Shown: one piece after another, positions 9,667 through 19,036 of the stretch
Numbering within the stretch: the stretch's first letter is position 1
How the letters are laid out: each line of letters opens with the position of its first letter
From: Gilliamella bombi
Lineage (GTDB): Bacteria > Pseudomonadota > Gammaproteobacteria > Enterobacterales > Orbaceae
Length of the DNA stretch: 64,000 nt
Direction of reading: 5' to 3'
Assembly: GCF_900103255.1 (NCBI RefSeq)
Contig: NZ_FMWS01000017.1
Coordinates: forward strand, 1-64,000
Made by a program: the position numbers and the translations under genes
Notes under the pieces: model-generated
Told to the model about the DNA's origin: nothing
The model's input: only the letters and a program-made list of their open reading frames with translations
Database searches by the model: none

Positions 9667-11130
9667 TTACAACAAAGGTGCGAAAAAGTAAAAAAGCCGC
9701 TCGACAATGCGTTGCCAAATAGGGCGTTGATTCCACTCTTTGGTGTTTATTTCATCTGAATTAGATAAATATTTTTGTAAAAGATTTGATAAAGATTTAG
9801 CGAACTCTGCATCATCAATCACAGTTGTAATTTCAAAATTAAGCCACAAACTGCGCATATCTAAATTGACAGTACCGACAAGACTTAATTGATTGTCAAT
9901 TAAAACACTTTTGGTATGTAGCAAATTATCATTGAATTGATAGAGTTTTACTCCGCCGTTTAATAATTCAGAAAAGAATGCTCGACTTGCCCATTTAACC
10001 ATTAGTGAGTCATTATTTTTGGGAATGATGATAATGACTTCAACACCTCGCTGTGCAGCTGTGCATACAGCATGTAAAATATCATCACTTGGTACTAAAT
10101 AAGGTGTAGTGAAAATAATTTGTTCTTGTGCCGAATAAATTGCTGTTAATAATACTTGGTGGATCATGTTTTCCATATAACCTGGACCCGATGCGATTAA
10201 TTGCATAATGTGTTTATTATCTTCAGGTGGTTCAGCGAAATCAGTAATTTTCGGTAGTGATAAATATTTGCCAGTTTCTAATTCCCAATCACTGGCATAT
10301 AAGGCACCCATAAGGGTTGTAACGGGACCATTCATTCTGACCATGATATCAACCCATTTGCCAACATGTTTATTTTGTTTAAAGAAAAGCGGATCGACAA
10401 TATTCATACTACCAGTATAAGATATATAGTTATCGATAATAGCTACTTTGCGGTGTTGACGTAAGTCTAATCGCCTAAACATAAATCGAAGTAAATTTAC
10501 TTGTAAGGCTTCGACAATGATGATGCCTGCAGCACGCATTCTTTTACTAGCATTACTTTTAATAAAATGTCTGCTACCAGCAGAATCAACCATTAATCGG
10601 CAAGTTACACCTCGTTTAGTTGCTTGAATAAGTGCTTGCTCGACATCATCAGCACGACCACCTTCATTCCATATATAAAATACCATTTCGATATTTGATG
10701 TCGCATGATTTATATCATCAATTAAACGGTTAAAAATTATGTTTGTTTCACTCAGTAACTCAATATGATTGCCATTAATTCCATCAAGACCAGTTTGATG
10801 TTTACAAAGTTGAAAAATCGGTTTGCTGACTTGGCTGACTTTGTTGGTGAATATGTCAGGAAAGTCACTTAGTTGGTTAATAAACTTGGAAATAGTCGGG
10901 CGCATTTTTTGTGCGCGTTTAACTCGTTGCTGACCTAAGTGAGCTTCGCCCAGTGAAAAATAAAGAATCACACCGACAAGCGGTAAAATATAAATAACCA
11001 GCATCCATGCAATAACATAAGTTGTCGGTCTTCGCTTAAAGACAATCCGTAAAGTTGTTGAAACAATGATCAACCAATAAATAAGGAAGATCAAAGTACT
11101 AATTAATGCATGAAATGAGGTAAATTGCAT
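9667..11130 (-). CDS. clsA: Cardiolipin synthase A
   Basis: A phospholipase-D-superfamily enzyme that condenses two phosphatidylglycerols into cardiolipin at the inner membrane. Two N-terminal transmembrane helices (about 9-30 and 41-59) precede two HKD motifs: HRKVAIIDNYISYTGSMN near 220-237 and HTKSVLIDNQLSLVGTVN near 400-417. The length (487) matches E. coli ClsA. It is the last gene of a - strand run yciB-yciA-clsA; the gap from yciA is only six bases, so the two are probably co-transcribed. The E. coli genes are also close together. Confidence 0.95.
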   Translation of the reverse strand: MQFTSFHALISTLIFLIYWLIIVSTTLRIVFKRRPTTYVIAWMLVIYILPLVGVILYFSLGEAHLGQQRVKRAQKMRPTISKFINQLSDFPDIFTNKVSQVSKPIFQLCKHQTGLDGINGNHIELLSETNIIFNRLIDDINHATSNIEMVFYIWNEGGRADDVEQALIQATKRGVTCRLMVDSAGSRHFIKSNASKRMRAAGIIIVEALQVNLLRFMFRRLDLRQHRKVAIIDNYISYTGSMNIVDPLFFKQNKHVGKWVDIMVRMNGPVTTLMGALYASDWELETGKYLSLPKITDFAEPPEDNKHIMQLIASGPGYMENMIHQVLLTAIYSAQEQIIFTTPYLVPSDDILHAVCTAAQRGVEVIIIIPKNNDSLMVKWASRAFFSELLNGGVKLYQFNDNLLHTKSVLIDNQLSLVGTVNLDMRSLWLNFEITTVIDDAEFAKSLSNLLQKYLSNSDEINTKEWNQRPIWQRIVERLFYFFAPLL

Positions 11131-11136
11131 ATTTAA

Positions 11137-11592
11137 TTAGCTATCAGTTAGGTTTAACTTGGTTATTGGATCTTTAGTACAATCATAATTTTGAAATACT
11201 TCAGGTAATGGTTTTGGATTATTATGTTTATCTACTGAAACATATGTGAATACGGCATCTGTTATGCAAAACCGTTGTGTTGAATCCGATGTATCTATGA
11301 CTTTTTTAACCCAAACTTCAATACCAATTGTGATAGAGGTTTTTCCAGTTTTGATGCAATGAGCATAACAACAAACAACATCTCCTACCATTGCGGGCTT
11401 GTAAAATGTAATACTACTAGCATTAACGGTTACAACTCGATTTCTGGCTATTTCTTTTGATAAAATACCTCCAGCGAGATCCATTTGAGACATTATCCAT
11501 CCACCAAAAATGTGACCATGCGGATTAGTGTCAGCAGGCATTGCTAGCGTTCTAAGTACTAATTGACCTTTAGGGGCTATATTTTGTGTCAT
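11137..11592 (-). CDS. yciA: Acyl-CoA thioesterase YciA
   Basis: A hotdog-fold thioesterase of 151 residues that hydrolyses short- and long-chain acyl-CoA, thought to adjust the acyl-CoA pool for membrane lipid supply. The signature N-P-H-G-H-I-F-G-G-W with the catalytic Asp (SQMDLAGG) is at about residues 23-42, and the second conserved strand TVNASSITFYKPAMVGD follows. It lies 24 bases after yciB and 6 before clsA, an operon of membrane-related genes. Confidence 0.93.
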   Translation of the reverse strand: MTQNIAPKGQLVLRTLAMPADTNPHGHIFGGWIMSQMDLAGGILSKEIARNRVVTVNASSITFYKPAMVGDVVCCYAHCIKTGKTSITIGIEVWVKKVIDTSDSTQRFCITDAVFTYVSVDKHNNPKPLPEVFQNYDCTKDPITKLNLTDS

Positions 11593-11616
11593 GCTAAATT
11601 ACTCCGTATGTACAAT

Positions 11617-12159
11617 TTATTTATTTTCGGTATCTTTATTCATATTTTTATAGATATAGATACCTGATATCAACGATAATAGTAAGGATGCACCAGGTAA
11701 AATAAATACTTTAAATATCCAAAAGAAATCATCTGTCATGTAATAGGTCGCACCTAAACTAATGGTGCCACATAATATAAAAAAGAAGATCCATAATAAA
11801 TTTAATTTATTCCATATGTTGGTCTCTAGTTGTATTTCTTTACCTAACATTGTTTGAAGTAGGTTTTTTTTGAAAAAAAATTGGCTAACTAATAGGGCTG
11901 AGGCAAATAAGAAATTAATAATAGTTACTTTCCATTTAATAATATTGGGATCACGCATATAGAGTGTGAATCCACCAAAAACCATAACCATCAGATAAGA
12001 AATTAGTTCTACTTTATCTAATTTTCTATATAAAACTAGAACAAGAAGAAAACACAAGGTAGCAGCAATCATTAATGCTTGAACGCCAACAAAAATATCA
12101 TACTTGGTTAGAAATACAAAAAAGAATACAAGAGGAATAAAATTTAAAAGTTGTTTCAT
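11617..12159 (-). CDS. yciB: Inner membrane protein YciB (IspZ/septation protein A)
   Basis: A 180-residue polytopic membrane protein with about five to six transmembrane segments. It begins with the family signature MKQLLNFIPLVFFFVFLTKYDIFVGVQALM and keeps the conserved FGGFTLYMRDPNIIKWKVTIIN loop. The family has been linked to envelope synthesis and septation, but the biochemical role is unsettled. It is followed by yciA as in E. coli and starts 66 bases after the fur stop, behind the fur terminator. Confidence 0.92.
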   Translation of the reverse strand: MKQLLNFIPLVFFFVFLTKYDIFVGVQALMIAATLCFLLVLVLYRKLDKVELISYLMVMVFGGFTLYMRDPNIIKWKVTIINFLFASALLVSQFFFKKNLLQTMLGKEIQLETNIWNKLNLLWIFFFILCGTISLGATYYMTDDFFWIFKVFILPGASLLLSLISGIYIYKNMNKDTENK

Positions 12160-12207
12160 TCAATTATTGTCCTAGCACTAAAGATGAATTGATATATTTT
12201 AAATAAA

Positions 12208-12227
12208 AAGCCTATTGGAATAGGCTT
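12208..12227 (-). terminator. fur terminator
   Basis: The 8-bp stem AAGCCTAT / ATAGGCTT with loop TGGA is followed on the - strand by TTTTTATTT. Its first arm overlaps the fur stop codon. It separates fur from yciB. Confidence 0.85.
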
Positions 12228-12684
12228 ATTTTTTGTGATGAAGTTCGGGATGGGCTTTGCAATCACCCGACTGGCAATGGCCATATAGATATAAACTGTG
12301 AAAAGTTAAATTAACACCATATTGTTCGGCAATCTCTTTTTGTCTAGCATTGATAATATCATCACGAAATTCAAACACTTCGCCACAATCTAAACAAATT
12401 AAATGATTATGATGTTGTTGTGTTGCTAGTTCAAATACTGCCTTACCACCCTCAAAGTTATGACGAGTAACAATTCCAGCATCATCAAATTGATTCAAAA
12501 CACGGTAAACTGTTGCAAGTCCAATTTCTTCCCCCATATTAAGTAGTTTTTTGTAAAGATCTTCTACAGTAATGTGTTGGCATGAAGGATCTCGTAATAA
12601 TTCTAAAATCTTTAATCGTGGTAACGTAACCTTTAAACCAGCGCTTTTGAGTGCTTCATTATTATCATTATCATGATTTGTCAT
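12226..12684 (-). CDS. fur: Ferric uptake regulator Fur
   Basis: The Fe2+-responsive repressor of iron acquisition. The N-terminal winged helix reads LKSAGLKVTLPRLKILELL, then the recognition helix GLATVYRVLNQFDDAG near 55-70. Metal ligands include the HHNHLICLDC stretch (cysteines 97 and 100) and the second pair HCQSGDC near the C-terminus. The frame stays open to a TTG at 12696, but that codon overlaps the GGAAAG ribosome site of ATG 12684. The ATG gives MTNHDNDNNEALK, matching E. coli Fur, and 152 residues. It is downstream of fldA in the same direction, as in E. coli. Confidence 0.96.
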   Translation of the reverse strand: MTNHDNDNNEALKSAGLKVTLPRLKILELLRDPSCQHITVEDLYKKLLNMGEEIGLATVYRVLNQFDDAGIVTRHNFEGGKAVFELATQQHHNHLICLDCGEVFEFRDDIINARQKEIAEQYGVNLTFHSLYLYGHCQSGDCKAHPELHHKK

Positions 12685-12763
12685 ATTACTTTCCAATTAA
12701 TTTATTAATCATAATTCATTATAGGAACTATGTAGGGTAAATAAAAGAAATCAATTCAATAGA

Positions 12764-13276
12764 CTAAATTTTCATTTCTGTTTTAACTTGATTTACCCAA
12801 TTATTAATACGTTCTTCGGTTAATTCAGGTTGACGATCTTCATCAATGGCTAAACCAATGAAATGAGTGTCATCAACTAAGCTTTTAGATGCTTCGAAAC
12901 TATAACCTTCGGTTGACCAGTGTCCAACAATTTTTGCTCCTTTAGGTTCAATAATATCGCGGAGTGTTCCCATAGCATCACAGAAATATTCTGCATAGTC
13001 TTCTTGATCGCCACAACCAAAGATAGCCACTGTTTTACCACTAAAATCAATTTTTTCTAAATTGGGAAAAAAGTCATCCCAGTCAGCTTGAGATTCACCA
13101 TAGTACCAAGTTGGAATACCGAAAAATAGGTAATCGTATTGTTCAATGTTTTCTTTAGTGGCTTTTGCAATGTCGAAAAGATCAGCTTTGTCACTACCTA
13201 AAATGAGTTGGATTTGCTTTGCTACATTTTCTGTATTACCTGTATCACTACCAAAAAAAATACCAACTTGTTTCAT
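12764..13276 (-). CDS. fldA: Flavodoxin FldA
   Basis: A long-chain flavodoxin carrying FMN as low-potential electron donor, for example to anaerobic radical enzymes and IspG/IspH. The phosphate-binding loop FFGSDTGNTENVAK is at residues 6-19. The aromatic FMN-stacking loops are PTWYYGES near 55-62 and GCGDQEDYAEYFCD near 87-100. The frame is open further upstream, but ATG 13276 with AAAGG eight bases before it gives MKQVGIFFGSDTG and 170 residues, the normal size. It lies just upstream of fur, which in E. coli is expressed partly from the fldA promoter. Confidence 0.95.
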   Translation of the reverse strand: MKQVGIFFGSDTGNTENVAKQIQLILGSDKADLFDIAKATKENIEQYDYLFFGIPTWYYGESQADWDDFFPNLEKIDFSGKTVAIFGCGDQEDYAEYFCDAMGTLRDIIEPKGAKIVGHWSTEGYSFEASKSLVDDTHFIGLAIDEDRQPELTEERINNWVNQVKTEMKI

Positions 13277-13454
13277 ATTTGTACCTTTACTATCTATGAT
13301 ATTAAAATATTTTAGGAGTATATCATTGTCACTTATTATCAGCAATAATTCTAAATTACACAGAACATAAGTTATTATGTGCTATACAATTTATTTATCT
13401 TGCATTAAAATTATTGCCTATTTTTTATATTAAATTAGGCTGTGGAATTTCATT

Positions 13455-14627
13455 ATGAATTTGCATGAGTATCAATCTAAATATCTTTTTAAACAATATA
13501 ATCTGCCTGTACCAGAAGGGTATGTTTGTAACTCAATTGGTGAAATACAAGATACATTAGCTGAATTATCTTCAGGGGCAAATTTAGGAGCTTGGGTTGC
13601 TAAATGTCAAGTTCATGCAGGGGGAAGGGGTAAAGCTGGTGGTGTTATTTGTACTCAAAACTATAGTGAAATAATGCAATTTGCTGAAAAATGGTTAGGG
13701 CAATATCTAGTTACTTATCAAACCACCGATAAAGGTCAACCAGTTAATAAGATTTTAATTGAAAAAGCGTCTAATATTCGGAAAGAACTTTATTTAGGAG
13801 CAGTGGTTGATCGTAGTTCCAAGCGTGTAGTAATTATGGCTTCGACAGAAGGTGGTGTTGATATTGAAAGCGTTGCTGAAAAAACACCATATTTAATTTA
13901 TAAAACTTCACTTGATCCGTTAACTGGTCCCTGTGCTTACCAAGGGCGTGAACTTGCGTTCAAATTGGGATTAACAGGTAAATTAATTAATCAATTTACA
14001 AAGTTATTTGTTAATTTTGCAAAACTATTTTTAGAAAATGATGTTTCATTAGCTGAAGTTAATCCATTAGTGATTACTGATTCCGATGAACTAATTTGTT
14101 TGGACGCAAAAGTTGTGTTAGATGATAATGCCATTTTTAGACATCCTAATTTAAATATTTTAAGGGACACAACTCAAGAAGATGAACGTGAGTCAATTGC
14201 CGCAAAACAAGGTATTAGCTATGTATCTTTAAATGGCAATATTGGTTGTATGGTTAATGGTGCAGGTCTTGCGATGGCAACTATGGATATTATTAAACTA
14301 CATGGTGGTTCGCCAGCTAACTTTTTGGACGTTGGTGGTGGCACAACGAAAGAGCGTGTTGCTGAAGCATTTAAGTTGATATTATCTGACAAAAACGTGA
14401 AAGCGATTTTAGTTAATATTTTTGGTGGTATTGTTCGTTGCGATTTAATTGCCGATGGAATTATTAGTGCAATTAAAGAAATAGGTCTTACTGTTCCTGT
14501 TGTTGTTCGCCTTGAAGGTAACAATGCACAGCTTGCTCGAGAAATTTTAGCTAAAAGTAAATTAAATGTTATTACTGCCGAAAGTTTACTAGATGCGGCC
14601 CAAAAAATTGTTGCTGTTGCCAAATAA
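13455..14627 (+). CDS. sucC: Succinyl-CoA synthetase beta subunit
   Basis: The ADP-forming succinate-CoA ligase beta subunit: an ATP-grasp N-terminal domain ([15 protein letters not shown]..., [15 protein letters not shown] near 53) and a C-terminal CoA-ligase domain with the [10 protein letters not shown] motif near 319-328. The length (390) is close to E. coli SucC (388). It is 24 bases upstream of sucD. Genes for 2-oxoglutarate dehydrogenase (sucAB) and succinate dehydrogenase, normally just upstream, are absent; fldA lies there instead, divergently. In this setting the enzyme more likely supplies succinyl-CoA for biosynthesis than runs a full TCA cycle (inference). Confidence 0.97.
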   Translation: MNLHEYQSKYLFKQYNLPVPEGYVCNSIGEIQDTLAELSSGANLGAWVAKCQVHAGGRGKAGGVICTQNYSEIMQFAEKWLGQYLVTYQTTDKGQPVNKILIEKASNIRKELYLGAVVDRSSKRVVIMASTEGGVDIESVAEKTPYLIYKTSLDPLTGPCAYQGRELAFKLGLTGKLINQFTKLFVNFAKLFLENDVSLAEVNPLVITDSDELICLDAKVVLDDNAIFRHPNLNILRDTTQEDERESIAAKQGISYVSLNGNIGCMVNGAGLAMATMDIIKLHGGSPANFLDVGGGTTKERVAEAFKLILSDKNVKAILVNIFGGIVRCDLIADGIISAIKEIGLTVPVVVRLEGNNAQLAREILAKSKLNVITAESLLDAAQKIVAVAK

Positions 14628-14651
14628 TAGGACGCATGGAGAATAGTTATT

Positions 14652-15524
14652 ATGTCAATTTTAGTTAATAAAGAAACAAAAGTTATCTGTCAAGGATTTA
14701 CTGGTAGTCAGGGAACTTTTCATTCTGAACAAGCGCTTGCCTATGGTACTAAGTTAGTTGGTGGTGTGACACCAGGTAAAGGAGGAACAACCCACTTAGG
14801 TTTACCTGTTTTTAATACTGTTAAAGAAGCGGTTGTTGCAACTGGTGCAACAGCTAGTGTTATTTATGTGCCAGCAGCATTTGGTAAGGATTCTATTTTG
14901 GAAGCGGTTGATGCAGGCATTAAACTAATAGTCTGTATTACCGAAGGTATTCCAACTCTAGATATGCTTGTTGTTAAGGCAAAATTACAACAAAATAATG
15001 TTGTAATGATTGGACCAAATTGCCCGGGTATTATTGTTCCTGATGAATGTAAAATTGGTATTATGCCTGGACATATTCATCGTGCAGGAAAGGTTGGCAT
15101 TGTTTCGCGTTCTGGAACGTTAACTTATGAAGCGGTTAAACAAACAACGGATATTGGTTTAGGGCAATCCGTATGTATAGGTATAGGAGGTGACCCTATA
15201 CCTGGTAGTGATTTTATTTCTATTTTAGCATTGCTTGAGCAAGATCCTAAAACTGAAGTTATTGTAATGATAGGTGAAATTGGTGGTAGTGCTGAAGAAG
15301 AAGCAGCTGAATATGTTAAAAAACATGTAATTAAACCTGTTATAGCTTATATTGCTGGTGTTTCAGCTCCATCAGGAAAACGTATGGGGCATGCAGGTGC
15401 AATTATTTCAGGAAAGAAAGGAACAGCGGTAGAAAAATCTAAAGCATTGCAATCTGCAGGTATTACAGTTGTAACAAGCCTTACCGATATAGGTGATGCA
15501 GTAAAAAAACAACTCAAAATATAA
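14652..15524 (+). CDS. sucD: Succinyl-CoA synthetase alpha subunit
   Basis: The CoA-binding alpha subunit of the same enzyme, 290 residues. The Rossmann-type CoA-binding start reads [26 protein letters not shown]. The active-site histidine that carries the phosphoryl group is H247 in GHAGAI, preceded by the conserved [16 protein letters not shown] near 38-46 binds CoA. It is cotranscribed with sucC, and the FNR-type promoter of cydA begins directly after its stop codon. Confidence 0.97.
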   Translation: MSILVNKETKVICQGFTGSQGTFHSEQALAYGTKLVGGVTPGKGGTTHLGLPVFNTVKEAVVATGATASVIYVPAAFGKDSILEAVDAGIKLIVCITEGIPTLDMLVVKAKLQQNNVVMIGPNCPGIIVPDECKIGIMPGHIHRAGKVGIVSRSGTLTYEAVKQTTDIGLGQSVCIGIGGDPIPGSDFISILALLEQDPKTEVIVMIGEIGGSAEEEAAEYVKKHVIKPVIAYIAGVSAPSGKRMGHAGAIISGKKGTAVEKSKALQSAGITVVTSLTDIGDAVKKQLKI

Positions 15525-15529
15525 ATTTT

Positions 15530-15571
15530 TTGATGTATATCAATTTTATTCTGTGATTATCGGTGTATAAT
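15530..15571 (+). promoter_or_regulatory. FNR-dependent class II promoter of cydAB
   Basis: TTGATGTATATCAA (15530-15543) is a perfect match to the FNR consensus TTGAT-N4-ATCAA. A perfect -10 box, TATAAT, lies at 15566-15571. A start site seven bases further would put the centre of the FNR box at about -41.5, the exact position of class II activation. No good -35 box is present, as expected of an activator-dependent promoter. In E. coli FNR represses cydAB and ArcA activates it, so this geometry suggests a different logic. Confidence 0.75.
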
Positions 15572-15622
15572 GCTTGGCAATAACGTAGAAATTTGTGAGC
15601 ATTTAAGGATTAGGGAGCGTTT

Positions 15623-17200
15623 ATGCTAGATATAGTAGAACTTTCACGGCTCCAGTTTGCTCTTACTGCAATGTATCATTTTATTTTTGTTCCATTAACG
15701 CTAGGATTAGCGTTTATGCTAGCAATTATGGAAACGGTATACGTTGTTAGTGGTAAGCAAGTCTGGAAAGATATGACAAAATTCTGGGGTAAACTGTTTG
15801 GTATCAACTTTGCAGTAGGTGTCGCAACAGGTTTAACCATGGAATTTCAATTTGGTACTAACTGGTCTTATTATTCGCATTATGTGGGAGATATTTTTGG
15901 TGCACCGTTAGCTATTGAAGGTTTAATGGCATTCTTTTTAGAATCAACCATGGTAGGTTTATTTTTCTTTGGTTGGGATAGATTAAGCCGTGGTAAACAT
16001 TTAATGGTAACTTGGTGTGTCGCATTTGGCTCTAACCTTTCAGCTCTTTGGATTTTAGTCGCTAATGGTTGGATGCAATTCCCAATAGGTTCTGAATTTA
16101 ACCCTATTAATTCACGCATGGAAATGGCTAATTTCTATGAGTTAATTACTAATACAGTTGCTCAATATAAATTTGTTCATACTGTTGCAGCAGGTTATTT
16201 AACAGGTGCTATTTTTATTTTAAGTATTAGCTCTTACTATTTGTTAAAAAAACGTGATGTTGCCTTTGCCAAACGATCTTTCGCTGTTGCAGCCACATTT
16301 GGATTTATTATGTCAATCGTTGTGGCGATTATGGGTGATGAAGCAGGTCATGAGATGACAACTGTTCAGCCAGCTAAACTTGCAGCAATTGAAGCAGAAT
16401 GGGAAACTCAACCTGCCCCAGCATCATTTAATGTTATTGCTTTTCCATCACAAAGCAATAAAGAAAATTTGTTTGCAATAGAGATCCCATATGTTATGGG
16501 AATAATGACCACTCGTTCACTTGATACTCAAGTAACAGGATTAAAAGATATTTTAGCAAATAATGAAAAAAGAATTCGCAATGGGATATTAGCCTATAGC
16601 AATTTGGAGAAGATCCATCAGGGTAATCAAGACCCTAATGTACTGAAAGCTTTTGAAGATAATAAGTCTGATTTAGGTTATGGTTATTTAGTCAAGCGTT
16701 TTACTGATCGTGATAATTTGGCTATACCTCAGGCTACTGAAGAGCATATAAAGGCTGCGGCAGAAGACTCAATTCCTACAGTTTGGCCTCTATTCTGGGC
16801 TTTCAGAGTTATGGTTGGCCTTGGTGTATTAATGATTTTGGGGACTGGGTTTTCTTTATGGACCACTTATAAAAATAAAATTGGTGAAAAGCGTTGGTTA
16901 CACCGCATATTAATTCTTTTTTTACCGTTCCCTTGGCTGGCATGTGAGTCAGGTTGGTTTGTTGCCGAGTATGGACGTCAACCTTGGGCAATTCAAGACA
17001 TCTTACCGACTGGAGTAGCAAATTCATCATTAACAGCTGGTGAAGTGTTATTCACTATGGTTCTTATTTGTGGACTTTATACACTATTCTTAATTGCTGA
17101 ATTATTCTTAATGTTTAAATTTGCTCGCTTAGGGCCAAGTTCTTTAGGCACAGGCAATTATCATTATGAAAAAACACAACCGGTAACAGATAGGACATAG
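15623..17200 (+). CDS. cydA: Cytochrome bd ubiquinol oxidase subunit I
   Basis: The catalytic subunit of the high-affinity quinol oxidase, inner membrane, carrying hemes b558, b595 and d. Heme ligands are at the expected places: H19 (TAMYHF), H186 (KFVHTVAAG) and M397 (FRVMVG, equal to M393 of E. coli). The Q-loop after residue 250 is long, as in the bd-I type, and GRQPWAIQ closes the quinol site near 452. The length is 525 against 522 in E. coli. TTAGGGAG precedes the ATG. It is first in cydABX; the promoter carries an FNR box. Confidence 0.98.
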   Translation: MLDIVELSRLQFALTAMYHFIFVPLTLGLAFMLAIMETVYVVSGKQVWKDMTKFWGKLFGINFAVGVATGLTMEFQFGTNWSYYSHYVGDIFGAPLAIEGLMAFFLESTMVGLFFFGWDRLSRGKHLMVTWCVAFGSNLSALWILVANGWMQFPIGSEFNPINSRMEMANFYELITNTVAQYKFVHTVAAGYLTGAIFILSISSYYLLKKRDVAFAKRSFAVAATFGFIMSIVVAIMGDEAGHEMTTVQPAKLAAIEAEWETQPAPASFNVIAFPSQSNKENLFAIEIPYVMGIMTTRSLDTQVTGLKDILANNEKRIRNGILAYSNLEKIHQGNQDPNVLKAFEDNKSDLGYGYLVKRFTDRDNLAIPQATEEHIKAAAEDSIPTVWPLFWAFRVMVGLGVLMILGTGFSLWTTYKNKIGEKRWLHRILILFLPFPWLACESGWFVAEYGRQPWAIQDILPTGVANSSLTAGEVLFTMVLICGLYTLFLIAELFLMFKFARLGPSSLGTGNYHYEKTQPVTDRT

Positions 17201-17212
17201 GGAGTATACACA

Positions 17213-18349
17213 ATGATTGATTACGAGATTGTACGCGTCATCTGGTGGGTGCTGATTAGTGTTGTTTTAATCGGTTTTGTTGTAACGGATGGTTTTGATA
17301 TGGGCGTTGGTATTTTATTACCGTTTATTGGTAAGACTGATACAGAACGTCGCATTATGATTAATGCAATTGCTCCTCATTGGGATGGTAACCAAGTATG
17401 GTTAATTACTGCTGGTGCAGGAATATTTGCTGCTTGGCCAATGGTATACGCTGCGTCGTTTTCTGGTTTTTATATTGCAATGATTTTAGTTCTTTGTGCG
17501 CTATTTTTTAGACCAATTGGTTTTGATTATCGCAGTAAACTAGAAAATTCAAAATGGCGTAATTTATGGGATGCTGGTATTTTTGCAGGTAGCTTTTTGC
17601 CAGCATTAGTTTTTGGTGTTGCTTTTGGTAACTTATTAGAAGGTGTTCCTTTCCGATTTGATAACTCTTATCGGGTATTTTATGATGGTAACTTCTTTGG
17701 TTTGCTTAATCCTTTTGCGTTGTTGACTGGCGTTGTTAGCTTAATGTTATTTGTTGCTCATGGTGGTGCTTGGTTACAAATGAAAACATCAGGGGAGCTT
17801 TATTTAAGGGCCAGAAAGGCTACACAAATTGCCAGCTTAGTAATGTTAATTGCATTTGTTTTGGCTGGAGTTTGGGTTGCATTTGGCATTCATGGTTATG
17901 AAGTTACCAGTGTGATTGATTATAATGCAGCATCTAATCCATTGACTAAAACAGTTTCTACTGATGCGTCATGGTTAGATAACTATCTGAATTATCCAGT
18001 TTTATGGATAGTCCCTGTTTTAGGTATGGTGTTACCACTGCTTACTATTCTTTTTTCTAGTCTAAACAAAAATGCATTAGTATTTATTTCATCAGTATTA
18101 ACAATTGCCTGTGTTTTATTTACCTATGGTATTGCAACTTTTCCATTTATTATGCCTTCAAGCATTATGCCAAATGCAAGTTTAACAATATGGGATGCAT
18201 CATCAAGCCAATTAACACTTAATATTATGTTTATTGTGGTTCTTATATTTTTACCTATTGTCCTTATATACACCATTTGGTCATATATCAAAATGTTTGG
18301 GAGACTAGATAAAAATCATATTGAAAATAATAAACATTCTCTTTATTAA
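17213..18349 (+). CDS. cydB: Cytochrome bd ubiquinol oxidase subunit II
   Basis: The second membrane subunit, 378 residues with eight to nine transmembrane helices. The N-terminal signature WWVLISVVLIGFVVTDGFDMG (split by the conserved FDMGVGILLPF near 29) and the HWDGNQVWLITAG motif near 62-74 are diagnostic. It starts 12 bases after cydA and is followed nine bases later by cydX. It stabilises CydA and shapes the proton and oxygen channels in the complex. Confidence 0.98.
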   Translation: MIDYEIVRVIWWVLISVVLIGFVVTDGFDMGVGILLPFIGKTDTERRIMINAIAPHWDGNQVWLITAGAGIFAAWPMVYAASFSGFYIAMILVLCALFFRPIGFDYRSKLENSKWRNLWDAGIFAGSFLPALVFGVAFGNLLEGVPFRFDNSYRVFYDGNFFGLLNPFALLTGVVSLMLFVAHGGAWLQMKTSGELYLRARKATQIASLVMLIAFVLAGVWVAFGIHGYEVTSVIDYNAASNPLTKTVSTDASWLDNYLNYPVLWIVPVLGMVLPLLTILFSSLNKNALVFISSVLTIACVLFTYGIATFPFIMPSSIMPNASLTIWDASSSQLTLNIMFIVVLIFLPIVLIYTIWSYIKMFGRLDKNHIENNKHSLY

Positions 18350-18358
18350 GGAACTATT

Positions 18359-18466
18359 ATGTATTACATTTTGTGGTTTATAGGAATTATTGCTGCATGT
18401 ATGCTATCGGCTGTTACAGGTTTGTTAGTCGAAAGAGGTAGCGAAAAAGAAACTAATAACAAATAA
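18359..18466 (+). CDS. cydX: Cytochrome bd small subunit CydX
   Basis: A 35-residue single-helix protein too short for routine gene calling. It starts MYYILWFIGIIAACMLSA, close to E. coli CydX (MWYFAWILGTLLACSFGV), keeps the essential glutamate after the helix (LLVERGSE) and has AAGGA eight bases before its ATG. CydX stabilises the heme b595/d site. It sits between cydB and a strong terminator, so the operon is cydABX; ybgE, the next gene in E. coli, is missing. Confidence 0.95.
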   Translation: MYYILWFIGIIAACMLSAVTGLLVERGSEKETNNK

Positions 18467-18484
18467 TATCAAGTATAAATTAAT

Positions 18485-18511
18485 AAAAAGGTGACAAATA
18501 GTCACCTTTTT
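18485..18511. terminator. cydABX terminator
   Basis: An 11-bp stem (AAAAAGGTGAC / GTCACCTTTTT) with loop AAATA, giving a clean T tract. It ends the cyd operon and isolates it from ybgC-tolQRA. Confidence 0.92.
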
Positions 18512-18640
18512 AATTAGTAAGTAAAATATTAGCAATAAAAGAAAATGATAATTGTTTTCATTTATCATTTTTTATATCATAGTGCAGGGAAGTTTATATT
18601 CAGATATAATAACACCAAATTTGATTAGTGTGATTTGGAT

Positions 18641-19036
18641 ATGAAACAATTCAGTTGGAATGCAAGAGTTTATTATGAAGACACAGATGCTGGCGGTGTA
18701 GTTTATCATGCTAGATATCTAGCATTTTTTGAAAGAGCAAGGACTGAAATTTTAAGACAACTAGGAATTAGCCAACAGACCTTATTACAAGAAAATATTG
18801 CGTTTGTTGTTAAAAAAATGGATATTAGCTACCATTTTCCTGCTCGTTTAGATGATATGCTTACTATTAGTACTAAGGTGGATCAAACTCGCAAAGCATC
18901 TATTATTTTCAAACAGACTATTGTTAATCAAAATGAACGAGTTATCAGCACAGCAGATGTGCTTATTGCCTGTGTAGATATCGCTAAGATGAAGCCATGC
19001 GGGCTTCCTAAGTTATTAGTTTTGGAGTTTATATAA
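18641..19036 (+). CDS. ybgC: Acyl-CoA thioesterase YbgC
   Basis: A 4-hydroxybenzoyl-CoA-type hotdog thioesterase that opens the tol-pal cluster in most gammaproteobacteria. The signature YYEDTDAGGVVYHARYLAFFERARTE, with the catalytic Asp, is at about residues 11-36 (counted from this ATG). The later segment VKKMDISYHFPARLDDML is conserved too. The frame also allows TTG at 18635, which gives the same N-terminal length as E. coli YbgC; neither start has a clear ribosome site. Its stop codon abuts the tolQ start. Confidence 0.93.
   Translation: MKQFSWNARVYYEDTDAGGVVYHARYLAFFERARTEILRQLGISQQTLLQENIAFVVKKMDISYHFPARLDDMLTISTKVDQTRKASIIFKQTIVNQNERVISTADVLIACVDIAKMKPCGLPKLLVLEFI

Noticed and set aside
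12685-12763. Possible Fur box upstream of fur (AATTATGATTAATAAATTA)
   Set aside because: It is a weak match to the 19-bp consensus and cannot be told from the AT-rich background.
14219-14623. A 134-codon open frame on the - strand within sucC
   Set aside because: It is fully antisense to a well-conserved gene, has no ribosome site and reads as low-complexity Ser/Leu/Ile residues, the expected shadow of sucC.
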